The notes under the pieces are model-generated. The model did not search any database. It saw nothing but the letters and a program-made list of their open reading frames with translations, and was not told the origin of the DNA. From an uncultured Pseudomonas sp. (lineage in GTDB: Bacteria; Pseudomonadota; Gammaproteobacteria; Pseudomonadales; Pseudomonadaceae): a stretch of 64,000 bases of DNA. Where the stretch lies: the NCBI RefSeq assembly GCF_946885955.1, contig NZ_CAMPHI010000028.1:4608-68607 (forward strand). Direction: 5' to 3'. This document shows, piece by piece, positions 10,505-20,335 of the stretch. Both the position numbers and the translations under genes were made by a program. The first letter of the stretch is position 1. Each line of letters begins with the position of its first letter.

Positions 10505-12187
10505 TTAGAAAATAAACTCTTCCTCTACAGGCGGGTGCAGCTGACCCGCACTTGCATCGCCGAGTAGATGGGCGCTTATTTTTTCAGCGATCATCATGGT
10601 CGCGATATTGGTAGGGTTTGCAGTAATAGCGGGCATTACGGATGCATCGGCGACGTGGAGGTTTTCGCATCCATATACTTGTCCTTGCTGATCTACAACG
10701 GCCAGAGCGTCACTTTCCGGCCCCATTTTCAGCGTCCCTGTTGCGTGCCATGATCCCCGGGCGAAGGTCCTGATGCTCTCCTCGAGTAGTGCGTCAGAAT
10801 CAATTATGCGTTGGTTCCAGGCAAAGATACGTGAGATATGACGGTTGAATTCCGTCTCATGGGCGATTTTCCATATCAAGCGCGCTCCGGTTTTTAGCCT
10901 GTCCAGATCACTTCTGGATGTCGCAACATTCAAAAAAATATCAGGGTGTTGTTGTGGATTGGCACTGAGAATTTGCACCCTTCCTCTCGACTCAGGCGTT
11001 GTCAGGAGCAAAGTAAGGGACATTGCAATATCTGTCCCCAGCGCCAGTTTTAACTCCGGCAAATGTCGGGTCTGCATAGAGTTGATGGCATAAATCTGCA
11101 GGTCGACATCGGCACTCTGTTGCCCGGATGAAGAGCAGCGCAGCAGGGTCTGATGAACATCTTCGCCGGCCTGACAGAGCCCGGGCTGTGGCACCATCCA
11201 GAACCCTAGCGAGGTATGATCCGTCAGGTTCATTCCCACGCCTGGCAGCGCAATAGTTGGGCTTATACCGACTTTCGCCAGCGTCAGAGGATCACCTATG
11301 CCGGAGCGCATCAATATACAAGGCGATTGAATCGCGCCTGCACAGAGGGTGACACGCTTCGCCGTTATCTTCTGAGAGCGGCCATTCGCGATTATTTCAA
11401 TTCCAGTTGCCTTGTTGTTTTCAATATTGATTCGATTAACCAGCGTGTCGGCCATTAAACGGAAATTTTTTCGCACAGGTGCCGATGCTAAATAGGTCAG
11501 CGCCGTGGACTGACGAAGGCCATTGGCAATATTTCGCGGGATTATTCCCACCCCTTGCTGGCGTAAGCCATCAGGGTGATGGTTCAAATCGATCGCCTTG
11601 AAATCGAGTTGCTGGCAGGCAGCGCTAAAGCTGCTCTGAACCTTGTGCAGTAGAGACTGTGGCGGCGTATGCAGCTTGATACTACCGGTTGCCGCTGCAA
11701 TGACTTTTTCCAGGTAGGGTTTTACCTGATGCCAGTCCCAATCGGGGTTCCCTTGCGCTACCCACGCGTCCATATCCCTGCTATCCGGAGGTAAGGCAAG
11801 GGCGCCGTTGATTGCCGAAGAGCCACCAACCAAACGGCCCAGAGGATAATTAAAGCGGGTTAATCCAGACTCTCTGCCGAGCCCTGTCTGCAATGCTGTT
11901 CTGGCCATAGCCATTTTACTGGCCAGGGATGAGGAACCGAACACACCTGCCGCGTCTTTCATGCTTGCTATCAGGTTCGCCTCGCGGACATAGGCTTTGA
12001 AATCCCAGTTATAACCACTGAGCACGGCTTCATGGGTCGTGGTCAATTCCCTTGGTGGTGTTGAGCTGAAACAATCCGGCCCCGCTTCTACGAGTAATAC
12101 CCGGCGCGATCCATCTTCACTGAGTCGGGCGGCAACAACCGCGCCGGATGAACCGGCGCCAATAACAATTTCATCGTAGTCGAACAT
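10505..12187 (-). CDS. GMC-family flavin oxidoreductase (first of two)
   Basis: The 560-residue protein has an N-terminal FAD-binding GAGSSGAVVAARLSE motif (from residue 10), GPDCFSS near the flavin, the GRLVGGSSAINGA signature, CAGAIQSPCILMRSGIG, and the C-terminal GSWHATGTLKMG active-site histidine with LHVADASVMPAITANPTNIATMM. Here the second active-site position is Asn, giving a His/Asn pair. GMC enzymes oxidise alcohols or aldehydes, or sometimes C-N bonds, with FAD. By context it likely acts on the NRPS product, for example reoxidising an alcohol made by the terminal reductase domain. A ribosome site AAGGA precedes the ATG at 12187. It is the last gene of the cluster transcript. Confidence 0.9.
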   Translation of the reverse strand: MFDYDEIVIGAGSSGAVVAARLSEDGSRRVLLVEAGPDCFSSTPPRELTTTHEAVLSGYNWDFKAYVREANLIASMKDAAGVFGSSSLASKMAMARTALQTGLGRESGLTRFNYPLGRLVGGSSAINGALALPPDSRDMDAWVAQGNPDWDWHQVKPYLEKVIAAATGSIKLHTPPQSLLHKVQSSFSAACQQLDFKAIDLNHHPDGLRQQGVGIIPRNIANGLRQSTALTYLASAPVRKNFRLMADTLVNRINIENNKATGIEIIANGRSQKITAKRVTLCAGAIQSPCILMRSGIGDPLTLAKVGISPTIALPGVGMNLTDHTSLGFWMVPQPGLCQAGEDVHQTLLRCSSSGQQSADVDLQIYAINSMQTRHLPELKLALGTDIAMSLTLLLTTPESRGRVQILSANPQQHPDIFLNVATSRSDLDRLKTGARLIWKIAHETEFNRHISRIFAWNQRIIDSDALLEESIRTFARGSWHATGTLKMGPESDALAVVDQQGQVYGCENLHVADASVMPAITANPTNIATMMIAEKISAHLLGDASAGQLHPPVEEEFIF

Positions 12188-12215
12188 GCCAGAATCCTTA
12201 CGGGTGACTCAGCGG

Positions 12216-12986
12216 CTACAACCGCCAAACTTCGATAGGGGCTTCCTGCTGTAGCCATCGATTGAGCTGCTCTATCCAAGGGTGATGGCGCTCAGTGAGA
12301 TAAAAGTGATCCCCCTCAAACCAATGCGGGTTAAAGGCGGAGCCTGCGTACTGGCTCCAGGCTTCAATTCCCGTTCGGGAAACACAATGATCCGCATCGC
12401 CGGCGCAGGCGATCAAAGGGCAATCAAGTAACGGTAACGGAGGATGGGCGCGGTAGGTTTCCAGCACCGCATAGTCGGCCCTGATGATAGGAAGAAGGCT
12501 TCGCATCAGGTCTGGATCATCAAGTAAGGCGGGCGGTGTTCCGCCCAGAGCAGTTATATTCGAGATTATTTCCTGCTCACTGGCGTCATGGGCACAGCGC
12601 GTATGGCAGGACCTGACGTGAGGTGCATTGGACCCTGAAACTATCAGCCCGACCAAAGACCTCAATGGCTCGCCATATAATGCTTGCGCCACTTCGTAAG
12701 CGACTAGGGCTCCCATACTGTGGCCGAATAACACTAGCGGAAGAGCAGTCAATGGCTGTAACTCACGGCTCACGTGAGTAACGATATGCTCCATACGCGT
12801 TAGTCGCGTTTCCTGAAAACGTTCTTCCCGACCGGGCAATTGCACGCCTATCAGCTCGATATCGGGGGCTATTCGTCCAACGAGCTTGCGGAAATAATTG
12901 GCGCCACCGCCCGCCCAGGAAAAACATAGCAGCCGTAAACGTGGGTTATGTGGTTGCTGGAAATAGCGAAGGCATTTTCCCTGCAT
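12216..12986 (-). CDS. type II (editing) thioesterase of the biosynthetic cluster
   Basis: This is a 256-residue alpha/beta hydrolase of the GrsT/RifR type: LLCFSWAGGGANYFRKL oxyanion region, IGVQLPGREERF, nucleophile in GHSMG (S90), an acid region CAGDADHCV, and a catalytic-His region EGDHFYL. Type II thioesterases clear misprimed or stalled acyl groups from carrier domains. The ATG at 12986 gives the usual family length and begins 20 bp after the second GMC gene stops. A longer frame to 13115 exists but would overlap that gene by over 100 bp. It sits between the two GMC genes in the same transcript. Confidence 0.9.
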   Translation of the reverse strand: MQGKCLRYFQQPHNPRLRLLCFSWAGGGANYFRKLVGRIAPDIELIGVQLPGREERFQETRLTRMEHIVTHVSRELQPLTALPLVLFGHSMGALVAYEVAQALYGEPLRSLVGLIVSGSNAPHVRSCHTRCAHDASEQEIISNITALGGTPPALLDDPDLMRSLLPIIRADYAVLETYRAHPPLPLLDCPLIACAGDADHCVSRTGIEAWSQYAGSAFNPHWFEGDHFYLTERHHPWIEQLNRWLQQEAPIEVWRL

Positions 12987-13006
12987 CTGCCCCCGAGTTT
13001 GTATCG

Positions 13007-14587
13007 TCAATTCCACTGCTGGAAACCAGCCGCCATTTTTTCCGCCAGCATAATGGTGGCGAGATGCGGCGATGCACTGGGAGTGCTCGGCATGACTGAG
13101 GCGTCGGCGAGCCAAAGATTGTCGACGCCAAAAACTTGCCCTTGCGGGTCCACCACCGCGCCGGCATCGGGAGATTTACCCATCTGCGCCGAGCCGCATA
13201 GATGGGCGGTCGGACGCACGTAAGCCATGATCGCGCGCTCCAGAACGACGTCGGATGAAAACATCCCCTCGGTCCAGCCCAACATACGTTCGAACAAGGA
13301 CTGCAGTTGTGGTTTTTTCAGCAGTTCCCATGCCAGACGGACGCCATTCATGAGGGGCGGAATATCCCCCTGGTCAGAAAGATGATTGAGCACCACCTTC
13401 GGTGCTGCGTAAGGGTCGGCTGAAAGGATATGGACGTAACCGCGTGACCGGGATTTGGCCAGGCAGACGCTTAAACCGGCGACATGCGACAGCCCAGCGG
13501 TCGACGCGCGTGCCGCGAACGCTGTGTCGAAGTCGCCGGCCATCATGCGAATGTGGATATCGTTGGCATAAGAGGATGCGCGGGATGAGCAACGCAACAA
13601 TGTCTCGTGCAGCGGCTCCTGCGCCATGCATACGCCAGGTTTTGGTACTCCCCAGATACCGACACTGGGATGGTCCATCAGGTTTTTGCCAACGCCGGTT
13701 AACGGTCCCATCACCTTGATACCGAGAGGCTCAAGGATTGCGGGGTCGCCAATGCCGGAGCGCATAAGCAACGCCGGTGTGTTGATCACGCCGGCGCAGA
13801 GCACGATCCTGTCCGCATGGATTTGGTACTGCCGCCCCTGCGCTGCAACCTCGACGCCTTTGCAGCGCGAGGCACCATCCCAGATGAGCCGGCACGCATG
13901 CGCATCGGTCAAAATGGACAGATTTTCCCGTGCGCGTGCCGAGGCGAGATAGGTCATGGCTGACGACATGCGCACGCCATCGTTGACATTCTTTGGAATC
14001 ATGCCGATTCCTGGCAAATCCGGATGGTTGTGGTCGGCGGTTTCAGGGAAGCCATGAGCGACACAGGCATCCACCATTGCTGCCTGCAATGGTGTCAGGT
14101 TTTCCTTTTTCTCACGCCGGATAGGCACAGGTCCGCCCCTTCCGTGTAAACCATCAGGCGCGATCGGATCATCTTCGAGTGCCCGAAAAAAAGGCAAGAC
14201 CTGCGACCAGGACCAACCAGGGCCGCACGTTTCTGCCCATTCGTCGTAGTCGTGCGGCATCCCCCTCAACGCCTGCACCGTGTTGACGGCAGAAGACCCG
14301 CCAAGCAGTTTTCCGGCCTCATAGTCCCAGGTGCCGGCCCTCGCTCCATCGCCTTTGATATAGGTATTGATTTTCCAGTTCAGCCCAGGCCTTACCGCCG
14401 GAAAATTCGCGTCGCGTACCGCCAGCCTCGCCGCCTCCGATGCGGGCTCCTGCGGGCCGGCTTCCACCAGCAATATCTTGCGCTGGCCACCCTCACTCAA
14501 ACGGCTGGCGACAACCGCGCCGGCAGCACCCGCGCCGACGACGATGACGTCGAAGTGTTCGGCAGCCAAGTCGGTATGAGGCGTCAT
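13007..14587 (-). CDS. GMC-family flavin oxidoreductase (second of two)
   Basis: The 526-residue protein has VVGAGAAGAVVASRLSEGG as the FAD dinucleotide motif, AGKLLGGSSAVNTVQALRG, CAGVINTPALLMRSGIGDP, and the C-terminal HLCGSAQMG with LWLADASVMPSTPSASPHLAT. The active-site pair reads His/His, unlike the His/Asn pair of its neighbour, so the two are paralogues with possibly different chemistry. Its ATG overlaps the stop of the small membrane protein gene (ATGA), with GGAG 8 nt upstream. Composition is more GC-rich than the other GMC gene, suggesting separate histories. Confidence 0.9.
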   Translation of the reverse strand: MTPHTDLAAEHFDVIVVGAGAAGAVVASRLSEGGQRKILLVEAGPQEPASEAARLAVRDANFPAVRPGLNWKINTYIKGDGARAGTWDYEAGKLLGGSSAVNTVQALRGMPHDYDEWAETCGPGWSWSQVLPFFRALEDDPIAPDGLHGRGGPVPIRREKKENLTPLQAAMVDACVAHGFPETADHNHPDLPGIGMIPKNVNDGVRMSSAMTYLASARARENLSILTDAHACRLIWDGASRCKGVEVAAQGRQYQIHADRIVLCAGVINTPALLMRSGIGDPAILEPLGIKVMGPLTGVGKNLMDHPSVGIWGVPKPGVCMAQEPLHETLLRCSSRASSYANDIHIRMMAGDFDTAFAARASTAGLSHVAGLSVCLAKSRSRGYVHILSADPYAAPKVVLNHLSDQGDIPPLMNGVRLAWELLKKPQLQSLFERMLGWTEGMFSSDVVLERAIMAYVRPTAHLCGSAQMGKSPDAGAVVDPQGQVFGVDNLWLADASVMPSTPSASPHLATIMLAEKMAAGFQQWN

Positions 14588-15012
14588 GGCGCGATCTCCA
14601 GCGCAACCGCTTGTCCGTCACGCTGACGGCCTAGAAACACCCGGCCCAGGGTGTAGACGATGCAGTAAATGCCACCGATCAGCACTGCGGGAAGAATCGT
14701 TTTGATGATCTGGGGTGTGCCGGCCAGCCAGTGCGCAAAACTCTGGACGGCAGCGATGAACAGGATGGTCGAGGCTGACGCGGCTGCGAAGCGCAGGGAC
14801 CTCGCTGCCGCACTGGCGACGTAGAGGATGTATTCGATCAGCATCGTACTGAGGTAAGTCATGGCAAAGCTGCACAGACCTTGAACCAGTCCGGCCGGCA
14901 GACTTTTTCCCCAGCCGAATTCATGGTTCGCGTAAACCGCCCAACTGCCCTGGATGAAAAAGGCCACGCAGGAAATCAGAAGGGCCTTTCTGTTCGCATT
15001 GCTTTGATTCAT
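14584..15012 (-). CDS. small membrane protein with four predicted helices, unknown function
   Basis: The 142-residue protein starts MNQSNANRKALLISCVAFF. Hydrophobic segments lie at about 10-28, 40-64, 75-96 and 108-130, with a short charged C-terminus. The ATG at 15012 has CCGGGAG 8 nt upstream. An ATG at 15036, 3 bp after the NRPS stop codon, is the alternative. It is co-transcribed between the reductase-terminated NRPS and a GMC gene. A role in export, self-protection or holding enzymes at the membrane is possible, but I recognise no family. Confidence 0.75.
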   Translation of the reverse strand: MNQSNANRKALLISCVAFFIQGSWAVYANHEFGWGKSLPAGLVQGLCSFAMTYLSTMLIEYILYVASAAARSLRFAAASASTILFIAAVQSFAHWLAGTPQIIKTILPAVLIGGIYCIVYTLGRVFLGRQRDGQAVALEIAP

Positions 15013-15039
15013 ATGGTTAGCTCCCGGAGTTCGCATGGC

Positions 15040-18000
15040 TCACCAGCCCGCATTGAGGCGGACAGCGCGCCAGTAGTGCGGCGGTGTGAGCTGGGCCAGT
15101 CTTGGTGCATAGCCGTGGCCTTCAAGGTAGTGCGTGTGAAACGCGTGCTTGCTGAAAATGTTATCCACCGCCATGCCCACGGACCTGTGGCTGAACAGCA
15201 ACTTGATCAGCGCTTCCTCGCGCGGCGATAAACCGTCGACGTGCTGTACACAGCGCGCCTTCCACTCGTCGAGAGTTACCAGCGGCGGTTCTACGGAGTC
15301 GCCATGCCGCCCCTCCAGCAGCACGCTCAGCAAATCCTTGAAATTCAGCGGGTCGCGGTTCTCGATATGCACGATCCAGCCGTCGTCCTCTTGGCCCAAC
15401 GCGTCTTCGACGATCAGCCGGCACAGCATATCCACGGGTAGACCGGGCAGCCGGGAGTCGGGCCAATCGGGCACCACACCGACCCGGCAAGCCACCTTGA
15501 GGACGGTGTTATAGGTATCGTTCGGTTTGTGCATGCTCGTGCGCGCCGAAGGCAAGGCGTGCGAGCTGCGATAGATGCGCACCGGCAGCCCACGCGCTGC
15601 GGCTGCCAGCAGCACCTGCTCTGCGGCCCATTTCGATTGCGCATAGTTGGTCAACAGACCGTGTGGATGATCCTGGCCACGCTCCTCCTGGAAGACGACC
15701 AGCTGACCGTCGAGATGGCGCCGGCATATCGTCATCGGCGAAATGGCATACACCGGCTTCAGGTGATGTTCATTCGCCAGACGAACGATCCAGCCGAGCG
15801 AATGCACGTTGGTGCGGCTATGGGTGTCGTAGTCGATCATCACATTCAACGATGCGCCGAAGTGGTGGATCGCATCGACCGATGCAGCCAGTCGTTGCCA
15901 CTCGACGCTATCCAGCCCCAACGCCGGCGCTGCGAGATCCCCGCACACTGCCTCGATGCGGGCCAATTGAGCTGCATCGAGGGTGATGCCGCATTGGCCC
16001 AGCTGCTCGAGCACACGCTCACGCGCATGATACTTATCGTTCGCGCGTACCAGGCAGTAGACCTTGGCGTGTGTCTGCTCCAGCAGTTCCGCGACCGCGT
16101 GGCAGCCAACCCAACCGGTAGCGCCTGTTACCAACACCGCACGCGGTTTGGCGCGCGGCATTTCGCTCTGGCCATCGAACTGCAGCGCATCGAACTCTGC
16201 CACCAGGCGCTGAACATCGGCCTGCACTGCGGCAGGATCGGCCAAGGCCCACTCGGCTGCGCCCAAACTGTCGGAATCCGGCTGGGCGCCGTCGCTGTAG
16301 GCGGCAATCCTCTGCTCATACAGCGTCGCCAGTGATTCGATCGTGAGATTCTCGAAGAGCTCGTGCATCTCCAGCACCACGGGAAAAACAGTGTTGAGCT
16401 CGCGCATGAGTTGCGTGGCCATCACCGAGTCGCCGCCCAGCTCGAAGAAGTTGTCGGTGACGCCAATCTCCGTGTCGACGAAGACCCGCGACCAGGCATC
16501 GAGAATGGCGTGCTCGGTGGGGGTGCGGGGCGATACGCCCAATAAGGCGGCGGGCTCCTCGACCACGGGCGGTAACGCCCGCAGGTCCACCTTGCCATTC
16601 GGGGAAACCGGAATGCGCTCCATCACCACCACATGGCGCGGCACCATGTAGTCAGGTAGATGCTCGCTCAGATGCTGACGTAGCTCGGGAATCTGGGGTG
16701 GTTCTACGCACTCGGGAGCGAACTCGATGTAGGCGACGAGCTGGCGGCGTTCGGTCGATTCACCGATAGGGACGAGCAACGCCTGCCGAATGGCCGGGTG
16801 CCAGCGCAGCACTGCTTCGATCTCGCCCAGTTCGACGCGGTGGCCGCGGATCTTGATCTGGCCATCGTCGCGGCCAAGGATCACGACATTGCCGTCCGCT
16901 GCATAGCGGCCGAGATCGCCGGTGTCGTACAGGCACTCTCCAGTTTGCGGGTGGGTAACGAAACGCGCGGCGGTCTTCTCGGCATCGCGCCAGTAGCCGA
17001 TGGCCAGGCCGATACCGCCGATGTAGATGCGCCCCTTCACATGGTCCGGGCAAGCCCTGAACGCCTGGTCGTACACCCAGACGCTCTGGTTCGGCAACGC
17101 CTTGCCATAGGGGATGCTGGTCCATTCCGGGGAGACTTCCCGTACCGGATGGTAGATCGACCAGATCGACGCTTCCGTCGCGCCGCCCAAGCTGACGACT
17201 TCGGCCTGGGTGTAACGCCGGTGGATGCGCTCGGGCAAGTCGAGCGGGATGAAATCACCACTCATGAGCACGGTGCGTAGCGGCGCGGCTTCTTCTTCGC
17301 CCGGCAAGAAGCTATCCATCAGCATGCGCATGAGTTGCGGAGCGGAGTTCCACAGCGTGACCTGGTGCTGCACGATCAAGTCGCGCCAGTGGATCGGATC
17401 ATGCCCCTTGCGAGCGTCGGGCAACACCAGCGCGCCGCCCGCGGCGAGCAGGCCGAAGATGTCATACACCGAAAGGTCGAAGCTCAGTGACGAGACGGCC
17501 AGCACGCGGTCCTGTGCGCCGACACTGTACAGGCGGTTGATATGCTGGATCGTGTTGAGCGCACCGCGATGGTCGATCATCACGCCCTTGGGTACGCCGG
17601 TCGTTCCCGAGGTGAAAATGACATACGCCAGCTCGTCGAGCGGCGGCTCCAGAGAGCGGGCATGCAACGGACCGTAGGCGCTCGCGACACCGGCCCGGAC
17701 TGCATGAATATTCCATTCGTCGGTGTTGAGTTCCTCGCGCCCGGAATCCGGTTGCGTAAGGACATGCTCGACTTCGCCGATGCGCAACAGCTCCAGCTGG
17801 CGTTTCGCCGGCAGGTCCGCATCGATCGGCATGTAGGCGCCACCCGCCAGCAGCGTGCCGAATACCGCGACTATCTGCTCCCATCCTTTGCGCATCACAA
17901 CCGCTACCGGTTGGCCCGGACGCACGCCGGATTGGGCCAGCCAATCGGCGACGGCCGCGCTTTCCGCGAGCAGTTCGCCATAGGTCAGGTTGCGCTCCGG

Positions 18001-19656
18001 CGACAGGATGGCGATTGCCTGCGGATTCTTCTGCGCCTGTTCGACGAAGCCCGCGTGCAGGCGCTGCCGCGGCAGTTCCGCATGCGTGGCGTTGGCGGCG
18101 TTGCGGCGCTGCTGCATGTCGGCGGGCAGAGCCAGGATGTCGCGGCTGTCCCACAACGTCTCGTCGCTGGCCAGGCGCTCGATCAGCGTGCGGTAGGTGT
18201 CGAACATGGCATCCAGCACGCCATCCTCGAAGACCGCATCGGCGGCATCCCAGATGAGGACAAGGTCGCCGTTGAGCTCCATCACATGATGGTCGAGCCA
18301 GACCTGCGAAGTCTGGCTGATGCTGTAGACCTTTTTGCCGAACTGCTCGAGGTCGCCCGGCTCCTCGTCGCCGCTCCAGATCAAACCGCTGGAAAAGACC
18401 ACCGGCATCGCAGCCTGCAAGGCAATGCCGTGACGCTTGGACCACTCGCGCATCACGGTGACGCCGCTGACTTCACGATGGTCCATATCGCTCATGAACT
18501 GCTGTTGCAGGCGCCGCGCGCGCTCCAGGAAAGTCGAGTGGCTATCGCGCAGGTCGACTTCCTGCATGAGCAGCGATGTGAAATCGCCGAGCAGGTTGTT
18601 CACCTGCTCATGCAGCGGCAGGCGATTCGATACCGTCACGTTGAGGGTGAAATGCGGTGTCGAACTCCAGCGTGCGAGTACTTCCGCATAGCAGCTCAGG
18701 AGCAGGCCGGATGGCGTCAGGCCCTTGGCTCGCGCACTGGCGCGCAGCTTTTCCCAGTGCGCCTTTTCCAGGCGCGCCTCACGGCGACTGAAATGGGGTG
18801 ACTTGCGCCCGGACAGGTCGGAACGCAGCGGCAACTCGGGCGCAGCCGGCAAGGTTTCCAGCCGTTTCATCCAGTACGCGTGCGCACGTTTGTGCGCTTG
18901 CGTGTTGCGGGTCTGCTGTTCGGTCAATACATAGTCGCGAAAGGAGATGTCGAGCGCCGACCAGGTGCTTTCAGGATCGTCGTAAAGGGCATGCCATTCC
19001 TTAAAAAACAGGAAGATGCTCCAGGCATCGAGGATCAGCAGGTCCAGGCTGACATGCAGGCGAACACGCTCGGCCGGCAGCAGCGTCGCGCGCACCTCGA
19101 ATAGCGGCCATTGGTCCGCTTTCAACACCTGGTGGGAGAGTGCGTCGCGCACGCAAAGGACTGCCCGTTCCGCGTCCTCGGAAGTTGCCTCGGACACGTC
19201 CGTGGTCGCAATGCAATAACGCGGCACCATCGGCAAGATGCGCTGCATACCGTCGCCGCCGACAACCGCACGCAACATGTCATGACGGTCAATCATGCGG
19301 CACAACGCATCGTTGAGACGCTCGACATCCAAGGCCGTACAGTCGAGTTCGAGGTACAGGTGGGTGGCGACGCTGCCCATTTCCATGGCACTGTCGCGGC
19401 CGAGCCAGTAGGCATGCTGCAGGTCGGTCAGCGGAAACGGCTCAGCCCGTCTGGCCAGGTCGGGTACCAGTTGCGGCAGCGGATTTTCCGGTTCACTCCT
19501 GGAGCGCAGCAGACTCAGGATGTCTTCCTTATGTCGCCGCAGCATCTGTCGCAGCTCGTCGGTCAGCACCCCGTGCGGGGCGTTGACGCGCAGTTCATCG
19601 CCTTCGAGCCTGAGCTTGACGCCCAGTTGATGCAGTTCAGCCAGCAAATGATTCAT
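15040..19656 (-). CDS. NRPS module: TubC docking - Cy - A(Cys) - PCP - thioester reductase
   Basis: The protein has 1,538 residues. Residues 1-50 form a TubC-type docking domain. A heterocyclization (Cy) domain follows, with LTDLQHAYWLGR at 76-87 and an intact DLLILDAWS (205-213) fitting DxxxxDxxS. The A domain has FTSGTTGVPKGV and FDLSVYDIFG; by eye the pocket code is D-L-Y-N-L-S-L-I-W, the cysteine type known from pyochelin and yersiniabactin enzymes. The PCP has FFELGGDSVMA. The C-terminal domain is a short-chain-dehydrogenase-like reductase: VTGATGWVGCHA for NADPH, then NYAQSKW for the Tyr/Lys pair. Such domains release an aldehyde or alcohol. It should condense cysteine onto an incoming acyl group, cyclise it to a thiazoline and release it reductively. 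There is no oxidase domain, so any thiazole would need a separate enzyme. Confidence 0.92.
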   Translation of the reverse strand: MNHLLAELHQLGVKLRLEGDELRVNAPHGVLTDELRQMLRRHKEDILSLLRSRSEPENPLPQLVPDLARRAEPFPLTDLQHAYWLGRDSAMEMGSVATHLYLELDCTALDVERLNDALCRMIDRHDMLRAVVGGDGMQRILPMVPRYCIATTDVSEATSEDAERAVLCVRDALSHQVLKADQWPLFEVRATLLPAERVRLHVSLDLLILDAWSIFLFFKEWHALYDDPESTWSALDISFRDYVLTEQQTRNTQAHKRAHAYWMKRLETLPAAPELPLRSDLSGRKSPHFSRREARLEKAHWEKLRASARAKGLTPSGLLLSCYAEVLARWSSTPHFTLNVTVSNRLPLHEQVNNLLGDFTSLLMQEVDLRDSHSTFLERARRLQQQFMSDMDHREVSGVTVMREWSKRHGIALQAAMPVVFSSGLIWSGDEEPGDLEQFGKKVYSISQTSQVWLDHHVMELNGDLVLIWDAADAVFEDGVLDAMFDTYRTLIERLASDETLWDSRDILALPADMQQRRNAANATHAELPRQRLHAGFVEQAQKNPQAIAILSPERNLTYGELLAESAAVADWLAQSGVRPGQPVAVVMRKGWEQIVAVFGTLLAGGAYMPIDADLPAKRQLELLRIGEVEHVLTQPDSGREELNTDEWNIHAVRAGVASAYGPLHARSLEPPLDELAYVIFTSGTTGVPKGVMIDHRGALNTIQHINRLYSVGAQDRVLAVSSLSFDLSVYDIFGLLAAGGALVLPDARKGHDPIHWRDLIVQHQVTLWNSAPQLMRMLMDSFLPGEEEAAPLRTVLMSGDFIPLDLPERIHRRYTQAEVVSLGGATEASIWSIYHPVREVSPEWTSIPYGKALPNQSVWVYDQAFRACPDHVKGRIYIGGIGLAIGYWRDAEKTAARFVTHPQTGECLYDTGDLGRYAADGNVVILGRDDGQIKIRGHRVELGEIEAVLRWHPAIRQALLVPIGESTERRQLVAYIEFAPECVEPPQIPELRQHLSEHLPDYMVPRHVVVMERIPVSPNGKVDLRALPPVVEEPAALLGVSPRTPTEHAILDAWSRVFVDTEIGVTDNFFELGGDSVMATQLMRELNTVFPVVLEMHELFENLTIESLATLYEQRIAAYSDGAQPDSDSLGAAEWALADPAAVQADVQRLVAEFDALQFDGQSEMPRAKPRAVLVTGATGWVGCHAVAELLEQTHAKVYCLVRANDKYHARERVLEQLGQCGITLDAAQLARIEAVCGDLAAPALGLDSVEWQRLAASVDAIHHFGASLNVMIDYDTHSRTNVHSLGWIVRLANEHHLKPVYAISPMTICRRHLDGQLVVFQEERGQDHPHGLLTNYAQSKWAAEQVLLAAAARGLPVRIYRSSHALPSARTSMHKPNDTYNTVLKVACRVGVVPDWPDSRLPGLPVDMLCRLIVEDALGQEDDGWIVHIENRDPLNFKDLLSVLLEGRHGDSVEPPLVTLDEWKARCVQHVDGLSPREEALIKLLFSHRSVGMAVDNIFSKHAFHTHYLEGHGYAPRLAQLTPPHYWRAVRLNAGW

Positions 19657-19817
19657 ATGCTTTCCTGTAGTGTCTGTTTTCGCAGGTGTTGAATTCGGAA
19701 TTCAAATTGCGGACGTCCATGATTCCCTCAAAAAACTCACGACACTGGCTCTTTTGCGTGCTGAAGCAAGAGAGGCAAACCGGCGGCGCCCAGTTATCGT
19801 TTGTATTCATCAGTTGC
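19657..19817. other. intergenic gap inside the biosynthetic cluster
   Basis: These 161 bp lie between the small membrane protein stop and the reductase-type NRPS start. The ribosome site AGGAAAG for the NRPS is at its left end. Nothing coding or clearly regulatory was seen. Confidence 0.4.
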
Positions 19818-20246
19818 TCATGCCAGGGCCCATACCGGCTGCGTTTCTTTCGCCCAGCGTATCGCGATAAACGTCACCCATATCCCAAGACCGTGATGGG
19901 CAAAATCAAGCAAATGAAATATTCCAAACGGTTTGGTGCCGGTGACCAGATGAACGACTTCATGAACCAACATGACCCCGGCAAGGACGCCGGTAATACC
20001 AACTACCATCCATCGAAACCACGATGCATTCAATGCACAGACGAGCATGGGAACGAAGGCATGCAGCAACATCAGTAACACCATGACTTTCAGCCCATTT
20101 TCACCTTCTCTGCTTTTAAATACGGAAAGGTCATCCTGAATGACACTTGTCGCAAACTCCGTCAAAAAGATGCATACCAGAACCAGAAACATCAAGATCC
20201 ATCCCTGAGCAACAATGTATCCAGTTGAATTATGGTGGTTGTTCAT
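19818..20246 (-). CDS. small membrane protein with four predicted helices, His-rich, unknown function
   Basis: The 142-residue protein has hydrophobic stretches at about 13-33, 52-73, 78-100 and 112-132, with histidines in the later helices (VHEVVHLV and DFAHHGLGIW). A good ribosome site (TAAGGAAG) precedes the ATG at 20246. It lies between the two NRPS genes on the same strand. It does not resemble the other small membrane protein of the cluster beyond size and topology. The clustered histidines could bind a metal, but no family is recognised. Confidence 0.75.
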   Translation of the reverse strand: MNNHHNSTGYIVAQGWILMFLVLVCIFLTEFATSVIQDDLSVFKSREGENGLKVMVLLMLLHAFVPMLVCALNASWFRWMVVGITGVLAGVMLVHEVVHLVTGTKPFGIFHLLDFAHHGLGIWVTFIAIRWAKETQPVWALA

Positions 20247-20335
20247 TACGCTTCCTTATTCATGATTGGATTAACTGCTAACAGACAACTGATTTGAAAT
20301 TATCAACTTCAACCAGCTTCCATGCTCCGCAACTT

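Noticed and set aside
10223..10567. 114-codon plus-strand frame in the eCIS/cluster spacer
   Set aside because: No ribosome site, no recognisable motif, and its 3' end overlaps the coding sequence of the first GMC gene.
12987..13115. Longer N-terminus for the type II thioesterase
   Set aside because: It would overlap the preceding GMC gene by over 100 bp and exceed the family length; the ATG at 12986 fits better.
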